Under the pieces are notes generated by a model. The model ran no database searches, was not told the DNA's origin, and saw only the letters and a list, made by a program, of their open reading frames with translations. Below are positions 32,427-39,841 of a DNA stretch of 59,826 nt, in pieces. Made by a program: the position numbers and the translations under genes. The stretch comes from a virus: positions 1 to 59,826 of the IMG/VR virus record IMGVR_UViG_3300021197_000662. The stretch is one strand, 5' to 3'. Positions within the stretch are counted from its first letter, which is position 1. The number at the start of each line of letters is the position of its first letter.

Positions 32427-32862
32427 CAGAACCCCACGCACAAACGAGACTCGTGAAGTAGAGGCTCGTAAAAAGACTTGGCAAAGACCGGGCATGTTAC
32501 CGACCCCCGAATCACGCAATGGTGTAGAGTACCGCTGGATTCGCACATCAACTTTGGGGAATAGTGACAACACCAATGTATCGGCTAAATTTCGTGAGGG
32601 TTGGACGCCAGTTAAGGCAGAGGACCATCCTGAATTACAAGTGTTGCCTGATATCGATTCTCGATTTCAAGGTAATGTTGAGGTTGGAGGATTGCTACTT
32701 TGCGAGAACTCAACCGAATATGTGGTATCCCGTAGGGACGCGCATGATGACATGAACGTTAATCAGATCCAAGCGGTAGACAATAGCTACCTAAAACAAT
32801 CTGACGCTCGCATGCCAATGATGCAGCCTGAAAGGTCAACCAAAACTTCGTTTGGTAAGTAG
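32419..32862 (+). CDS. Head-region hypothetical protein
   Basis: The 147-residue protein begins with AAGGAGG eight or so bases upstream and overlaps the scaffold gene by eight bases. The sequence YRWIRTSTLGNSDNTNVSAK and a VGGLLLCENSTEYVVSRRD segment recur in marine phage head gene clusters, from memory. It may be a minor head or decoration protein; function is not established. Confidence 0.55.
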   Translation: MSNRTPRTNETREVEARKKTWQRPGMLPTPESRNGVEYRWIRTSTLGNSDNTNVSAKFREGWTPVKAEDHPELQVLPDIDSRFQGNVEVGGLLLCENSTEYVVSRRDAHDDMNVNQIQAVDNSYLKQSDARMPMMQPERSTKTSFGK

Positions 32863-32917
32863 TCAATGGTGGGTGCTTACCGTGTTTAACTATTGAGTAG
32901 ATGAGAGGAGAGACAAT

Positions 32918-33520
32918 ATGTCTTCAGTTGCTGCTCCCTTCGGTCTGCGCCCGATTGGTAAATTGGATTCTGGTTCATTGGAAGTTTTCCGCCAGTACCC
33001 AATTTTGTCAGGTTACGCTACCAATATCTGCACTGGCGATGTCGCCATGCTTGTAGATAATGGTACAACGACAACCATTCAGAAGCAGGCCGCTACAGGT
33101 GATGATTCTACCGCCATCGATATGGTCGGTATTTTCATGGGGTGTTCATTCACCGATCCTAACTCAGGCCAAAAAGTGTTTTCACAAAAATGGCCTGCTA
33201 GTACCGTTGCGTCTGACGCAATGGCATTTGTAGTAGACGACCCTAACGCTTTGTTTGCTATCCAAGCAGATGGCGCTCCAACAAACGTTGGTGATGTCTA
33301 TGGCAAGAATACACTTTTCATTCAGACAGCCCCAAATACTACACTTAACATTAGTCGTGTAGCTTTGGACATTTCTGAAATTAGCACTGATGCTCAAAAC
33401 CCAATCAGAATTATTGATTACTTGGGTGGAGATCAGGGTGATGAAAAGGGTACTTCATTCCCGATTCTGGTGTGTAAGTTTAATTACCATCAGCACTCTT
33501 CAACAACTGGCTCAGCATAA
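32918..33520 (+). CDS. Putative head decoration/structural protein
   Basis: The 200-residue protein starts after GAGAGGAGAGAC. It begins SSVAAPFGLRPIGKLDSGS, a start shared from memory with structural proteins of short-tailed marine phages encoded directly before the capsid. It is Thr/Val/Asp-rich, beta-like and has no membrane segment. A decoration or cement protein is the likeliest role, based on position. Confidence 0.6.
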   Translation: MSSVAAPFGLRPIGKLDSGSLEVFRQYPILSGYATNICTGDVAMLVDNGTTTTIQKQAATGDDSTAIDMVGIFMGCSFTDPNSGQKVFSQKWPASTVASDAMAFVVDDPNALFAIQADGAPTNVGDVYGKNTLFIQTAPNTTLNISRVALDISEISTDAQNPIRIIDYLGGDQGDEKGTSFPILVCKFNYHQHSSTTGSA

Positions 33521-33532
33521 GGAGTGTAACTG

Positions 33533-34438
33533 ATGGCTATTTCACGCGCACAACTGTTAAAGGAGCTTTTGCCGGGTCTAAATGCATTGTTTGGTATGGA
33601 GTACGCAAAGTACGAAAACGAGCATGCAGAAATCTATGAAACTGAGACTTCAGAGCGTAGCTTTGAGGAAGAGGTCAAACTGTCAGGCTTTGGTGCTGCA
33701 CCAGTCAAGCCTGAAGGTTCCGCGATTTCATATGATTCCGCTCAAGAATCCTTCACCGCCCGTTACAACCACGAAACCGTGGGAATGGGCTTCTCTGTAA
33801 CGGAAGAAGCAATGGAAGATAATTTGTACGATGCGCTCTCAGCTCGTTATACAAAAGCTCTTGCCCGCGCTATGGCTTACACAAAGCAAGTCAAAGCAGC
33901 TTCTCTCCTGAACACAGGCTTCACAACCTTTACATCTGGCGATGGCGTTACTCTGTTTAATGCTAATCACCCGACTGTACAGGGTGGTGTAAACGCCAAC
34001 CGTCCAGCAGTAGCTGCTGACTTGAACGAAACATCTCTTGAGGATGCAGTAATTAACATTGCTGCGTTTGTTGACGAGCGTGGGCTACTTGTAGCCGCCC
34101 GTCCTCAAAAGCTGATTGTTCCACCAGCACTAATGTTTGTTGCAACTCGCTTGCTACAGACTGATCTTCGTGTCGGGACTGCCGATAACGACATCAATGC
34201 ACTGCGTTCAAACGGTTCAATTGCTCAGGGATATCGTGTCAACCACTACTTGCTTGATAACGATGCCTTCTTCCTGACAACTGATGTTCCAAACGGCATG
34301 AAGCATTTTGTCCGTACAGCAATGTCAACATCTATGGATGGTGACTTTGACACAGGCAATGTTCGCTACAAGGCCCGTGAGCGTTACAGCTTCGGTGTTT
34401 CAGATCCACTTGGCGTTTACGGCTCTCCCGGAGCTTAA
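33533..34438 (+). CDS. Major capsid protein
   Basis: The 301-residue protein has GGAGTGTAACTG upstream. Segments HETVGMGFSVTEEAMEDNLYD, split over residues about 83-103, and LFNANHPT near 144 are like Mu gpT/HK97-fold capsid proteins, and PQKLIVPPALMFVATRLLQT fits the core helix-strand region. Position after scaffold and decoration genes and before a terminator supports the call. The capsid fold assembles as hexamers and pentamers around the scaffold. No propeptide cleavage site is obvious. Confidence 0.8.
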   Translation: MAISRAQLLKELLPGLNALFGMEYAKYENEHAEIYETETSERSFEEEVKLSGFGAAPVKPEGSAISYDSAQESFTARYNHETVGMGFSVTEEAMEDNLYDALSARYTKALARAMAYTKQVKAASLLNTGFTTFTSGDGVTLFNANHPTVQGGVNANRPAVAADLNETSLEDAVINIAAFVDERGLLVAARPQKLIVPPALMFVATRLLQTDLRVGTADNDINALRSNGSIAQGYRVNHYLLDNDAFFLTTDVPNGMKHFVRTAMSTSMDGDFDTGNVRYKARERYSFGVSDPLGVYGSPGA

Positions 34439-34454
34439 TCGTACTAGGGTACAA
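34439..34454. promoter_or_regulatory. GTAC palindrome after the capsid gene
   Basis: TCGTAC-TAGG-GTACAA starts immediately after the capsid stop codon and has one arm mismatch. Ten bases later comes a rho-independent terminator. Confidence 0.5.
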
Positions 34455-34463
34455 ATATTGATT

Positions 34464-34492
34464 GGGCGGCTTTCGGGTCGCCCTTTCTTTTG
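34464..34492 (+). terminator. Rho-independent terminator after the capsid gene
   Basis: GGGCGGC (34464-34470) pairs with GTCGCCC (34477-34483) with one G-U pair around a six-base loop, followed by TTTCTTTTG. It would set the level of capsid transcript relative to the genes beyond. Confidence 0.8.
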
Positions 34493-34499
34493 TTATAAT
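34491..34499 (+). promoter_or_regulatory. Extended -10 promoter after the terminator
   Basis: TG-T-TATAAT at 34491-34499 is a perfect extended -10 at the end of the terminator tract. It would restart transcription for the genes from 34560. A separate TTGACA at 34511-34516 has no good -10 partner. Confidence 0.5.
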
Positions 34500-34559
34500 T
34501 AATAAGAACCTTGACAGTCGCATAGGGCGGCTGACATTAGCCGAGACAAGGAGTTCCTC

Positions 34560-35021
34560 ATGGCTACTACCACTTTTTCTGGTCCTATTAAGGCCGGAAC
34601 AATCAAGAACACTACAGGCACAACAGTTGGAACTGATATCGCAAATGTCGGTCAAGTTGTTATGGCCCAAACATTTTCAGCAGACTTGTCAGGTGGCGCT
34701 CTAGCTGCTCAGGTCACTGACGTTGTTATCCCTGCAAATTCTCAAATTATTGACTGTGTGATTGACATCATTACAGCCGCAAATGCTTCAACCAACCTTA
34801 GTGTTGGCGATACCGCAGGTGGAGCAGCTACAATTCTGAACACCTTTGCATCTGGAACAGACGCTGGACGTAAGTACCCAACAACACAAGCTGGCGCTGC
34901 ATTGGCTTGGCAAGACACTGGCACATCAGACATTCGTTTGACTGTGACCGCGTCTGCTGCCACAAACGCAGGCCTTGTTCGCTTTACAATCCTGTATCAG
35001 CAAAACAATAACCTTGCTTAA
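34560..35021 (+). CDS. Putative virion (fibre/decoration-like) protein
   Basis: The 153-residue protein has AAGGAG upstream. It is Ala/Thr/Gly-rich and predicted beta-structured, with repeated VVIPANSQIIDCVIDII and DIRLTVTASAATNAGL strands typical of phage decoration or fibre proteins. It is the first gene after the capsid terminator. The exact virion location is unknown. Confidence 0.55.
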   Translation: MATTTFSGPIKAGTIKNTTGTTVGTDIANVGQVVMAQTFSADLSGGALAAQVTDVVIPANSQIIDCVIDIITAANASTNLSVGDTAGGAATILNTFASGTDAGRKYPTTQAGAALAWQDTGTSDIRLTVTASAATNAGLVRFTILYQQNNNLA

Positions 35022-35033
35022 TAGGAGGTTATT

Positions 35034-35318
35034 ATGGCTGATGGTGATGTAAAGGCGTATAACTTTAATACAGGTGACACCCCTGCTTTAGTTGGCACAT
35101 CTAGGGCTAGGATTAAAAACATCTTAGTTTACGGAACCAATGTTACTGCTTTGACCTTGAAGAATGGAACCTCTACTGGAACCACTCTTCTTGATATTAC
35201 CGTTGCCGCAGGATGGAACGAAGTGTTCCTTCCTGACGATGGTATCTTAGCAAAAGACGGTGTTTTCTTTGCTGCCCTGACTGGCAGTGGAAGTAAGGTA
35301 ACTCTTCTTTTAGCTTAA
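35034..35318 (+). CDS. Small putative virion protein (94 aa)
   Basis: It starts after AGGAGGTTATT. The sequence is short, beta-rich and Gly/Thr/Leu-rich (LTLKNGTSTGTTLLDITVAA), resembling small carbohydrate- or capsid-decorating domains. The function is not recognised. It is coupled closely to the gene at 34560. Confidence 0.55.
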   Translation: MADGDVKAYNFNTGDTPALVGTSRARIKNILVYGTNVTALTLKNGTSTGTTLLDITVAAGWNEVFLPDDGILAKDGVFFAALTGSGSKVTLLLA

Positions 35319-35334
35319 ATTAGGAGATGTTTCT

Positions 35335-35625
35335 GTGCCTAGAAAAAAAGAAACGCCTATAAAAACGTCTGTTAAATCAGGTAATTTCCGCGCTACTAAA
35401 AAGGGCGCGGGAATGACCTCTAAGGGCGTCAAAGCTTACAGAGCTAAAAACCCCGGTAGCAAGCTCAAGACGGCAGTGACAGGCAAGGTAAAGCCCGGTA
35501 GCGCATCAGCTAAGCGGCGTAAGTCTTTCTGTGCGCGTTCTGCCGGTCAGATGAAGAAGTTTCCTAAAGCAGCAGCTAATCCTAATAGCCGTCTAAGGCA
35601 AGCCCGTAAAAGGTGGAAGTGCTAA
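35335..35625 (+). CDS. Small very basic protein (DUF6321-like)
   Basis: The start is GTG at 35335 after TAGGAGATG. The 96-residue product is extremely Lys/Arg-rich. The C-terminal SASAKRRKSFCARSAGQMKK resembles a small protein of T4-like and other marine phages that I recall as DUF6321. It may bind DNA inside the virion or during packaging. It begins a run of basic proteins. Confidence 0.65.
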   Translation: MPRKKETPIKTSVKSGNFRATKKGAGMTSKGVKAYRAKNPGSKLKTAVTGKVKPGSASAKRRKSFCARSAGQMKKFPKAAANPNSRLRQARKRWKC

Positions 35626-35825
35626 TGACTGAAGCGGTTGAAGTTACTCTAGCTAGGTTGGAAGAGCGTATAAAGACTCTTTCCAGTGAGGTTAGGCATG
35701 TCCATGAAGAGGTTTCCGATCTAAAGGCTCAAGCCAATAGATGGAAAGGTGCTTTCTGGGTAATCATAGGGTTAGGCGGTGCTGTAGGCGCACTAGCCCA
35801 TTTATTTATTGGGTGGATAAAATGA
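35625..35825 (+). CDS. XhlA-like coiled-coil membrane protein
   Basis: The 66-residue protein starts at the ATG 35625, which overlaps the previous stop as TAATG; an upstream ATG at 35613 is less likely. An N-terminal heptad coiled coil (LARLEERIKTLSSEVRHVHE) precedes a single membrane helix (FWVIIGLGGAVGALAHLFIGW). The layout is that of haemolysin XhlA-type phage proteins, which act in lysis or as tail-membrane anchors. It lies far from the lysis genes at 55-57 kb, so a structural role is also possible. Confidence 0.65.
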   Translation: MTEAVEVTLARLEERIKTLSSEVRHVHEEVSDLKAQANRWKGAFWVIIGLGGAVGALAHLFIGWIK

Positions 35826-36205
35826 CTATATCCAGAACCAGCATGGGCAGCCAAATGAAAGGAAGTAAGATGAAAAAGAAGGTTAAAAAAATGATCGGAG
35901 GCGGAGAGCTTCTTGGATCAGTAAGCCCCTTAGCAGGAGCAATGACCGGTAAGGGCATGATTGGTCGTGCTGTAGGCAAGGGCTTAAAAAACGTAAGCCC
36001 CTTAGCAATGATGATTGAGGCTGGCAAAAAGAAAAATAAATCTGGGAAAGCCGCTCCTGCATCAGGGCAGTCACAGGCTGGCTCTGGCATGGGGGCTACA
36101 CCAATGCAGGGTATGACGCCTATGAAAAAAGGTGGCGCTATGAAAAAGTCATACTCAATAGACGGGTGTGCTGCGAAAGGTAAGACTAGAGCTAGAAGGA
36201 AGTAG
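35822..36205 (+). CDS. Basic Gly/Met-rich protein
   Basis: The 127-residue product starts at the ATG overlapping the previous stop (ATGA at 35822). It is rich in Lys, Gly and Met with repeats such as SPLAGAMTGKGMIGRA and PMKKGGAMKKS. No family fold is evident. The KKGG pattern recurs in the genes at 36611 and 39842, so these may be related virion or DNA-binding proteins. Confidence 0.55.
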   Translation: MTISRTSMGSQMKGSKMKKKVKKMIGGGELLGSVSPLAGAMTGKGMIGRAVGKGLKNVSPLAMMIEAGKKKNKSGKAAPASGQSQAGSGMGATPMQGMTPMKKGGAMKKSYSIDGCAAKGKTRARRK

Positions 36206-36207
36206 TC

Positions 36208-36357
36208 ATGGAATCAAAGATCGTAAGCGCTCCAAAAGGTTTCCATTGGATGAAATCCAAAAGTGGGTATAAGCTAATGAAGAATGGCTCAGGGTTTAAG
36301 CCTCATAAGGGCGGATCTTTGAAAGCCAAGTTTCCTATTCAAAAGGCTCACAAATGA
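36208..36357 (+). CDS. Small basic protein (49 aa)
   Basis: This is a short gene missed by length filters. It starts two bases after the previous stop and ends in an ATGA overlap with the next. AGAAGGAAG lies upstream. The product is Lys/Gly-rich (GFHWMKSKSGYKLMKNGSG) and continues the run of basic proteins. Function unknown. Confidence 0.65.
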   Translation: MESKIVSAPKGFHWMKSKSGYKLMKNGSGFKPHKGGSLKAKFPIQKAHK

Positions 36358-36611
36358 CACGCAATTACAAATCAGAGTACAAGAAGTATCAGTCCTCTGA
36401 GAAGCAAAAGACAAGAAGGGCTGGCAGAAACACGGCAAGGAATAAAATGACCGCTGCTGGCAAGGTAAAAAAGGGTGACGGAAAAGATGTGGCCCACAAG
36501 AACGGCAACCCAACAGACAACCGCCGTTCTAACCTAAAGGCTGTGTCTGCTGCAAAGAACAGATCATTCAGGCGCACCTCTACTGCGCGTAAGGTAAACA
36601 GGAGAGCGTAA
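36354..36611 (+). CDS. HNH-like small basic protein
   Basis: The 85-residue protein is basic, with DVAHKNGNPTDNRRSNLKAV, the shape of the HNH/AP2-associated DxxHKNGNxxDNRxxNL motif found in marine phages. In true HNH nucleases the first position is usually Asp-His; here Ala precedes His-Lys-Asn-Gly. It may therefore bind DNA without cutting or be a small nuclease needing a partner. It overlaps both neighbours. Confidence 0.65.
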   Translation: MTRNYKSEYKKYQSSEKQKTRRAGRNTARNKMTAAGKVKKGDGKDVAHKNGNPTDNRRSNLKAVSAAKNRSFRRTSTARKVNRRA

Positions 36612-37273
36612 TGAGAGCAGCAAAGATGATGTGCGGTCAGCGTAAAAAGCCAATCGCTATGAAAAAGGGCGGTAACCCTGTTGCTAAGACGTTAAGAAGT
36701 CCATCACTAAAACCAAAGGTGGTAAAGCCTAAAAAAGGAAAGGGGTCTTACAATAGAAAGGCCCCTTCAGTTAAGGCAATGAAGGATGGGGGTAAAACTG
36801 TCAAATCAAAAAAAGTAAAAACACCAAAGGGTACTCCTAGCTTTAACATTGCAAAAACGTTTATGGGTAAGAAGCCTGTTAGTTACTCAAAAGCCAGAGC
36901 ATACGATACTGGTGGAGAATTACAGAAGATGAAGTCTGGGGGAGAAGCAATAAGATCTTCAGGAAAGAACATGCTTGAGGGGATTCGCTCTAGAACTCCG
37001 AAGACTGGAGAAAAAGCAAAAGCTAGAATGGAGTCACAAAAAAAGTATGTTGAGGAGCAAAACAAAAAACCTCCAAGAAGCATGAAGTCTGGAGGCAAAG
37101 CAAAGTCTACAGTGAATAAGGCTGGAAACTACACCAAGCCCACAATGCGTAAAAAAATATTTAACAGAATCAAAGCTGGCGGTAAGGGTGGCGCTCCGGG
37201 TCAGTGGAGTGCGCGTAAGGCTCAAATGGTAGCCTCTGCTTACAAGAAGGCTGGTGGAGGATATAGAGACTAA
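36611..37273 (+). CDS. Lys-rich protein with GQWSARKAQ C-terminal motif
   Basis: The 220-residue product is very basic. It contains repeated KSGG/KKGG-type units and ends in APGQWSARKAQMVASAYKKA followed by GGGYRD. That C-terminal motif recurs in small proteins of marine myoviruses and podoviruses, from memory. The long low-complexity stretch resembles histone-like or virion DNA-condensing proteins. It ends one base into the oxygenase-like gene's start. Confidence 0.6.
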   Translation: MRAAKMMCGQRKKPIAMKKGGNPVAKTLRSPSLKPKVVKPKKGKGSYNRKAPSVKAMKDGGKTVKSKKVKTPKGTPSFNIAKTFMGKKPVSYSKARAYDTGGELQKMKSGGEAIRSSGKNMLEGIRSRTPKTGEKAKARMESQKKYVEEQNKKPPRSMKSGGKAKSTVNKAGNYTKPTMRKKIFNRIKAGGKGGAPGQWSARKAQMVASAYKKAGGGYRD

Positions 37274-38352
37274 TGCCGCCAAGGAATCACAAAAGCTGGA
37301 TGCTAGAGCCTAGTGTAGAGTATATAAATTCACTTATATATTCTGATCATGGTTTGTATGAGCAAGAGATTGAAAACATCTTTTCCAAGGTGTGGGTTCC
37401 TATGTGCCATAAATCTGAATTATCAGAGGCAGGTAATTTTAGAACTACTTCTATTGCGGGAAAACTTGTAATAGCTATAAACAATGGCGATTACATTCAA
37501 GGGTATATTAACACAGATAAACAAACTGCACCTTCTGGGTCAATGTCTCGTGTTGAATTTTTAATGGAAGACTTTGTAAAACTTCATACTGAAGTGAAAC
37601 ACGGCGGTATGGTCTGGGTTACACTAGACCCCAACCCAACTCAGAGTGTAGATGAGTGGACGGGTGGTGCATTCGACTGTATTGCGGATGCTATCGACAC
37701 TGAAGAGATGGAAGTCTTTCACTACCACAAGGCAGTCATCGACACTAACTACAAGCTGTGGCACGATACCAACAGCGAGTTCTACCACGATTTCATGCAC
37801 TACTTTAATCGTGTGTCAGGGTTTAACGATGAATACTTTGCCAGAAAAAATATACCGTTTGATAACGGTCACGTTAACGTCAGTAGCTTCACGGTTAACT
37901 ACGAGGAGTACGATGGCTTTGAGGATAGGGGAGAGCTTAGTTTCCCTAACCTCCCTCCCAATCAGTGGTACATGGTTGATCTGTTTCCCGGATTTAATTT
38001 TAATCTTCGTGGCAGCGCTTATAGAAGCGATAGCGTTACGCCTCTTGGCCCAAACAAAGTCCTCATTGAGTTTCGTGGGTACGGCCTTAAAAAGGACACT
38101 CCAGAGGAGCGTCAGACTCGCATAAAGCATCACAACAGTATATGGGGTCCTTTTGGTCGCAATCTTCACGAAGATCTAATTGGAGTATCTGGCCAAGGCA
38201 CAACAATGCGTACTGGTACAGAGCCTCGCAACATATTGCATGGAAGGCATGAAAACGGAACGATACACGATGAAGTTGGAATGCGTCATTATTATGCAGA
38301 GTGGAGCAAGTGGATGGGGGTAGAAGCAAGCAATCCTGTCTTAGCGGCCTAA
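37273..38352 (+). CDS. Atypical Rieske-type oxygenase alpha-subunit homologue lacking the Rieske cluster (MsmA-like)
   Basis: The 359-residue protein is collinear with ring-hydroxylating/methanesulfonate monooxygenase large subunits. N-terminal FSKVWVPMCHKSELSEAGNF matches the entry to the Rieske domain. The stretch that should hold Cys-x-His and Cys-x2-His (about 78-112) is short and has no Cys; the only Cys are 45 and 136. The catalytic domain keeps YHDFMH with His172 and His176 and an Asp near 301, a plausible mononuclear iron site. Without the [2Fe-2S] centre it cannot take electrons in the usual way. It may act with another donor, be a regulator or be a virion protein. HMO-2011 is reported to carry an atypical MsmA. 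Confidence 0.8.
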   Translation: MPPRNHKSWMLEPSVEYINSLIYSDHGLYEQEIENIFSKVWVPMCHKSELSEAGNFRTTSIAGKLVIAINNGDYIQGYINTDKQTAPSGSMSRVEFLMEDFVKLHTEVKHGGMVWVTLDPNPTQSVDEWTGGAFDCIADAIDTEEMEVFHYHKAVIDTNYKLWHDTNSEFYHDFMHYFNRVSGFNDEYFARKNIPFDNGHVNVSSFTVNYEEYDGFEDRGELSFPNLPPNQWYMVDLFPGFNFNLRGSAYRSDSVTPLGPNKVLIEFRGYGLKKDTPEERQTRIKHHNSIWGPFGRNLHEDLIGVSGQGTTMRTGTEPRNILHGRHENGTIHDEVGMRHYYAEWSKWMGVEASNPVLAA

Positions 38353-38395
38353 ACAAAAAGAAGGGAGATCACCAGTATCTAAGTAAGGAATAAAA

Positions 38396-38872
38396 ATGAT
38401 TGCAGAAACCTTGGCAGGAATAGCGCTTGTAAAAAGTGCAGTAGACGGAATAAAGGGTGCTATAGGTACGGCCAATGATATTGGCGATATCGCTAGTCAA
38501 ATAGACTCATTGTTTGCAGGGCAGAAACAGGTAAATGAGGCTAGAAATAGGAAGTCTGGGGTTTCTTTAGTAGACCAGTTCGGCGTTGAGAACGTTGCTA
38601 GAGAAACTATAGACGCAAAGATAGCAGCTGAAAAGTTGCAAGAAGTAGCCACCATGGTTGACATGCGCTTCGGTCACGGCACTTGGCGTGGTATAGTGGA
38701 CGAAAGAGCCAGAAGAATAAAAGAAGCAAAGGCAGCCGTTGCCGCTAAACGTAAAGCCGATCTGTTAAGGCAGAACGAAATAATGGAAAACATTAAGATG
38801 GGTACTATTGTTTGTGTCTTAATAATGATCGCAGCCGGTCTTTTTATTACTGTGGTAGCGTCAGTTAGCTAG
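38396..38872 (+). CDS. Virion-associated single-membrane-helix protein
   Basis: The 158-residue protein starts after AAGGAATAAAA. It begins IAETLAGIALVKSAVDGIKG, an amphipathic start seen in many cyanophage and pelagiphage proteins, continues with a helical charged region and ends with MGTIVCVLIMIAAGLFITVV, a strong membrane helix. A tail-associated membrane protein is possible. It lies between the oxygenase-like gene and the operator promoter at 38877. Confidence 0.6.
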   Translation: MIAETLAGIALVKSAVDGIKGAIGTANDIGDIASQIDSLFAGQKQVNEARNRKSGVSLVDQFGVENVARETIDAKIAAEKLQEVATMVDMRFGHGTWRGIVDERARRIKEAKAAVAAKRKADLLRQNEIMENIKMGTIVCVLIMIAAGLFITVVASVS

Positions 38873-38876
38873 AAAG

Positions 38877-38901
38877 TGCTATAATATGTACGGGGGTACA
38901 A
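38877..38901 (+). promoter_or_regulatory. Extended -10 promoter with overlapping GTAC palindrome
   Basis: TG-C-TATAAT (38877-38885) is followed directly by ATGTAC-GGGG-GTACAA (38886-38901), with one arm mismatch. The start of transcription would fall inside the palindrome. The start codon at 38903 is only one base beyond it, and GGGGG inside the palindrome could be the ribosome-binding site. Bound protein would block both steps. Confidence 0.6.
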
Positions 38902-38902
38902 C

Positions 38903-39163
38903 ATGCCGTTAAAGAGTTCGCAGAAGAGTCTGAAGTCGTGGACTAAGCAAAAATGGAGAACCAAGAGTGGCAAACCCTCCACGCAGGGATCTAAGGCAAC
39001 CGGAGAGAGGTATTTACCGGCATCAGCTATTAAAGCCCTCTCACCAAAGGAGTACGCGGCCACCACCGCTGCTAAAAGAAAAGGAACTAAGGCTGGTAAG
39101 CAGTTCGTCAAGCAGCCTAAAAAGGTACGAGCGAAAGTAAAGCCGCATAGGAAGGTCAAGTAA
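38903..39163 (+). CDS. DUF5872-like basic protein
   Basis: The 86-residue product has WTKQKWRTKSGKPSTQGSKA and ATGERYLPASAIKALSPKEY, the signature of the small basic DUF5872 family of marine phages. Function is unproved; a virion DNA-binding role is reasonable given the Lys/Arg content. Transcription may start almost at its ATG from the operator promoter. Confidence 0.75.
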   Translation: MPLKSSQKSLKSWTKQKWRTKSGKPSTQGSKATGERYLPASAIKALSPKEYAATTAAKRKGTKAGKQFVKQPKKVRAKVKPHRKVK

Positions 39164-39840
39164 TGGCTGTAATAACACCTGATTTATCTGAGATATTTGA
39201 AGAAGCGTTTGAACGCGCTGGCCTTCAGCTGCAAACAGGATACGACCTAAAGACTGCGCGGCGCAGTTTAAACCTATTAACATTGGAATGGCAAAATCGT
39301 GGACTTAACCTCTGGACTATCGACTCTGGCACACAAGCTCTCACAGCAGGCACAGCGACTTATCAAATGCCTGCGGATACTATTGACCTCATTGAACATC
39401 AAGTTCGTACAGGCTCTGGGACAGAGCAAGTCGATACTAGCTTGGAGCGTATCAGCGTCTCAAGCTATGCTCAGCAAAGCGCTAAGAATTTGCAAGGACG
39501 GCCTTCACAAATCTTTGTTGATCGTCAAGCAACAGCTGTCAATGTTACTTTGTGGCCTGTGCCGGATTCTGTCTCGTATACTTTATCGTATTTCCGCTTA
39601 CGCGGAATCAATGGCGTCTCGTCTGGAATAGGAACGACCGCTGATGTGCCGCCAAGGTTTGTACCTTGTCTTGCGGCTGGTATGGCGTATTACATAGCCA
39701 TGAAGAAACCCGAAGTTGCGGCTCGTGTGGGACCGCTTAAACAAGAGTATGAGTTTCAGTTTGAGTTAGCTGCAAACGAGGACACAGACTCTTCACCAAT
39801 GAAGTTCGTGCCATACGACACGTTTTATTTAGGAGGCTAA
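39163..39840 (+). CDS. Tail adaptor / head-tail connector (P22 gp4-like)
   Basis: The 225-residue protein (LSEIFEEAFERAGLQLQTGY; ARRSLNLLTLEWQNRGLNLW) has the helical N-terminal pattern of podovirus adaptor proteins that close the portal channel, then a beta region. It overlaps the preceding gene by one base (TAATGG). A second adaptor-like gene of the same length is at 42096. Confidence 0.7.
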   Translation: MAVITPDLSEIFEEAFERAGLQLQTGYDLKTARRSLNLLTLEWQNRGLNLWTIDSGTQALTAGTATYQMPADTIDLIEHQVRTGSGTEQVDTSLERISVSSYAQQSAKNLQGRPSQIFVDRQATAVNVTLWPVPDSVSYTLSYFRLRGINGVSSGIGTTADVPPRFVPCLAAGMAYYIAMKKPEVAARVGPLKQEYEFQFELAANEDTDSSPMKFVPYDTFYLGG

Positions 39841-39841
39841 T

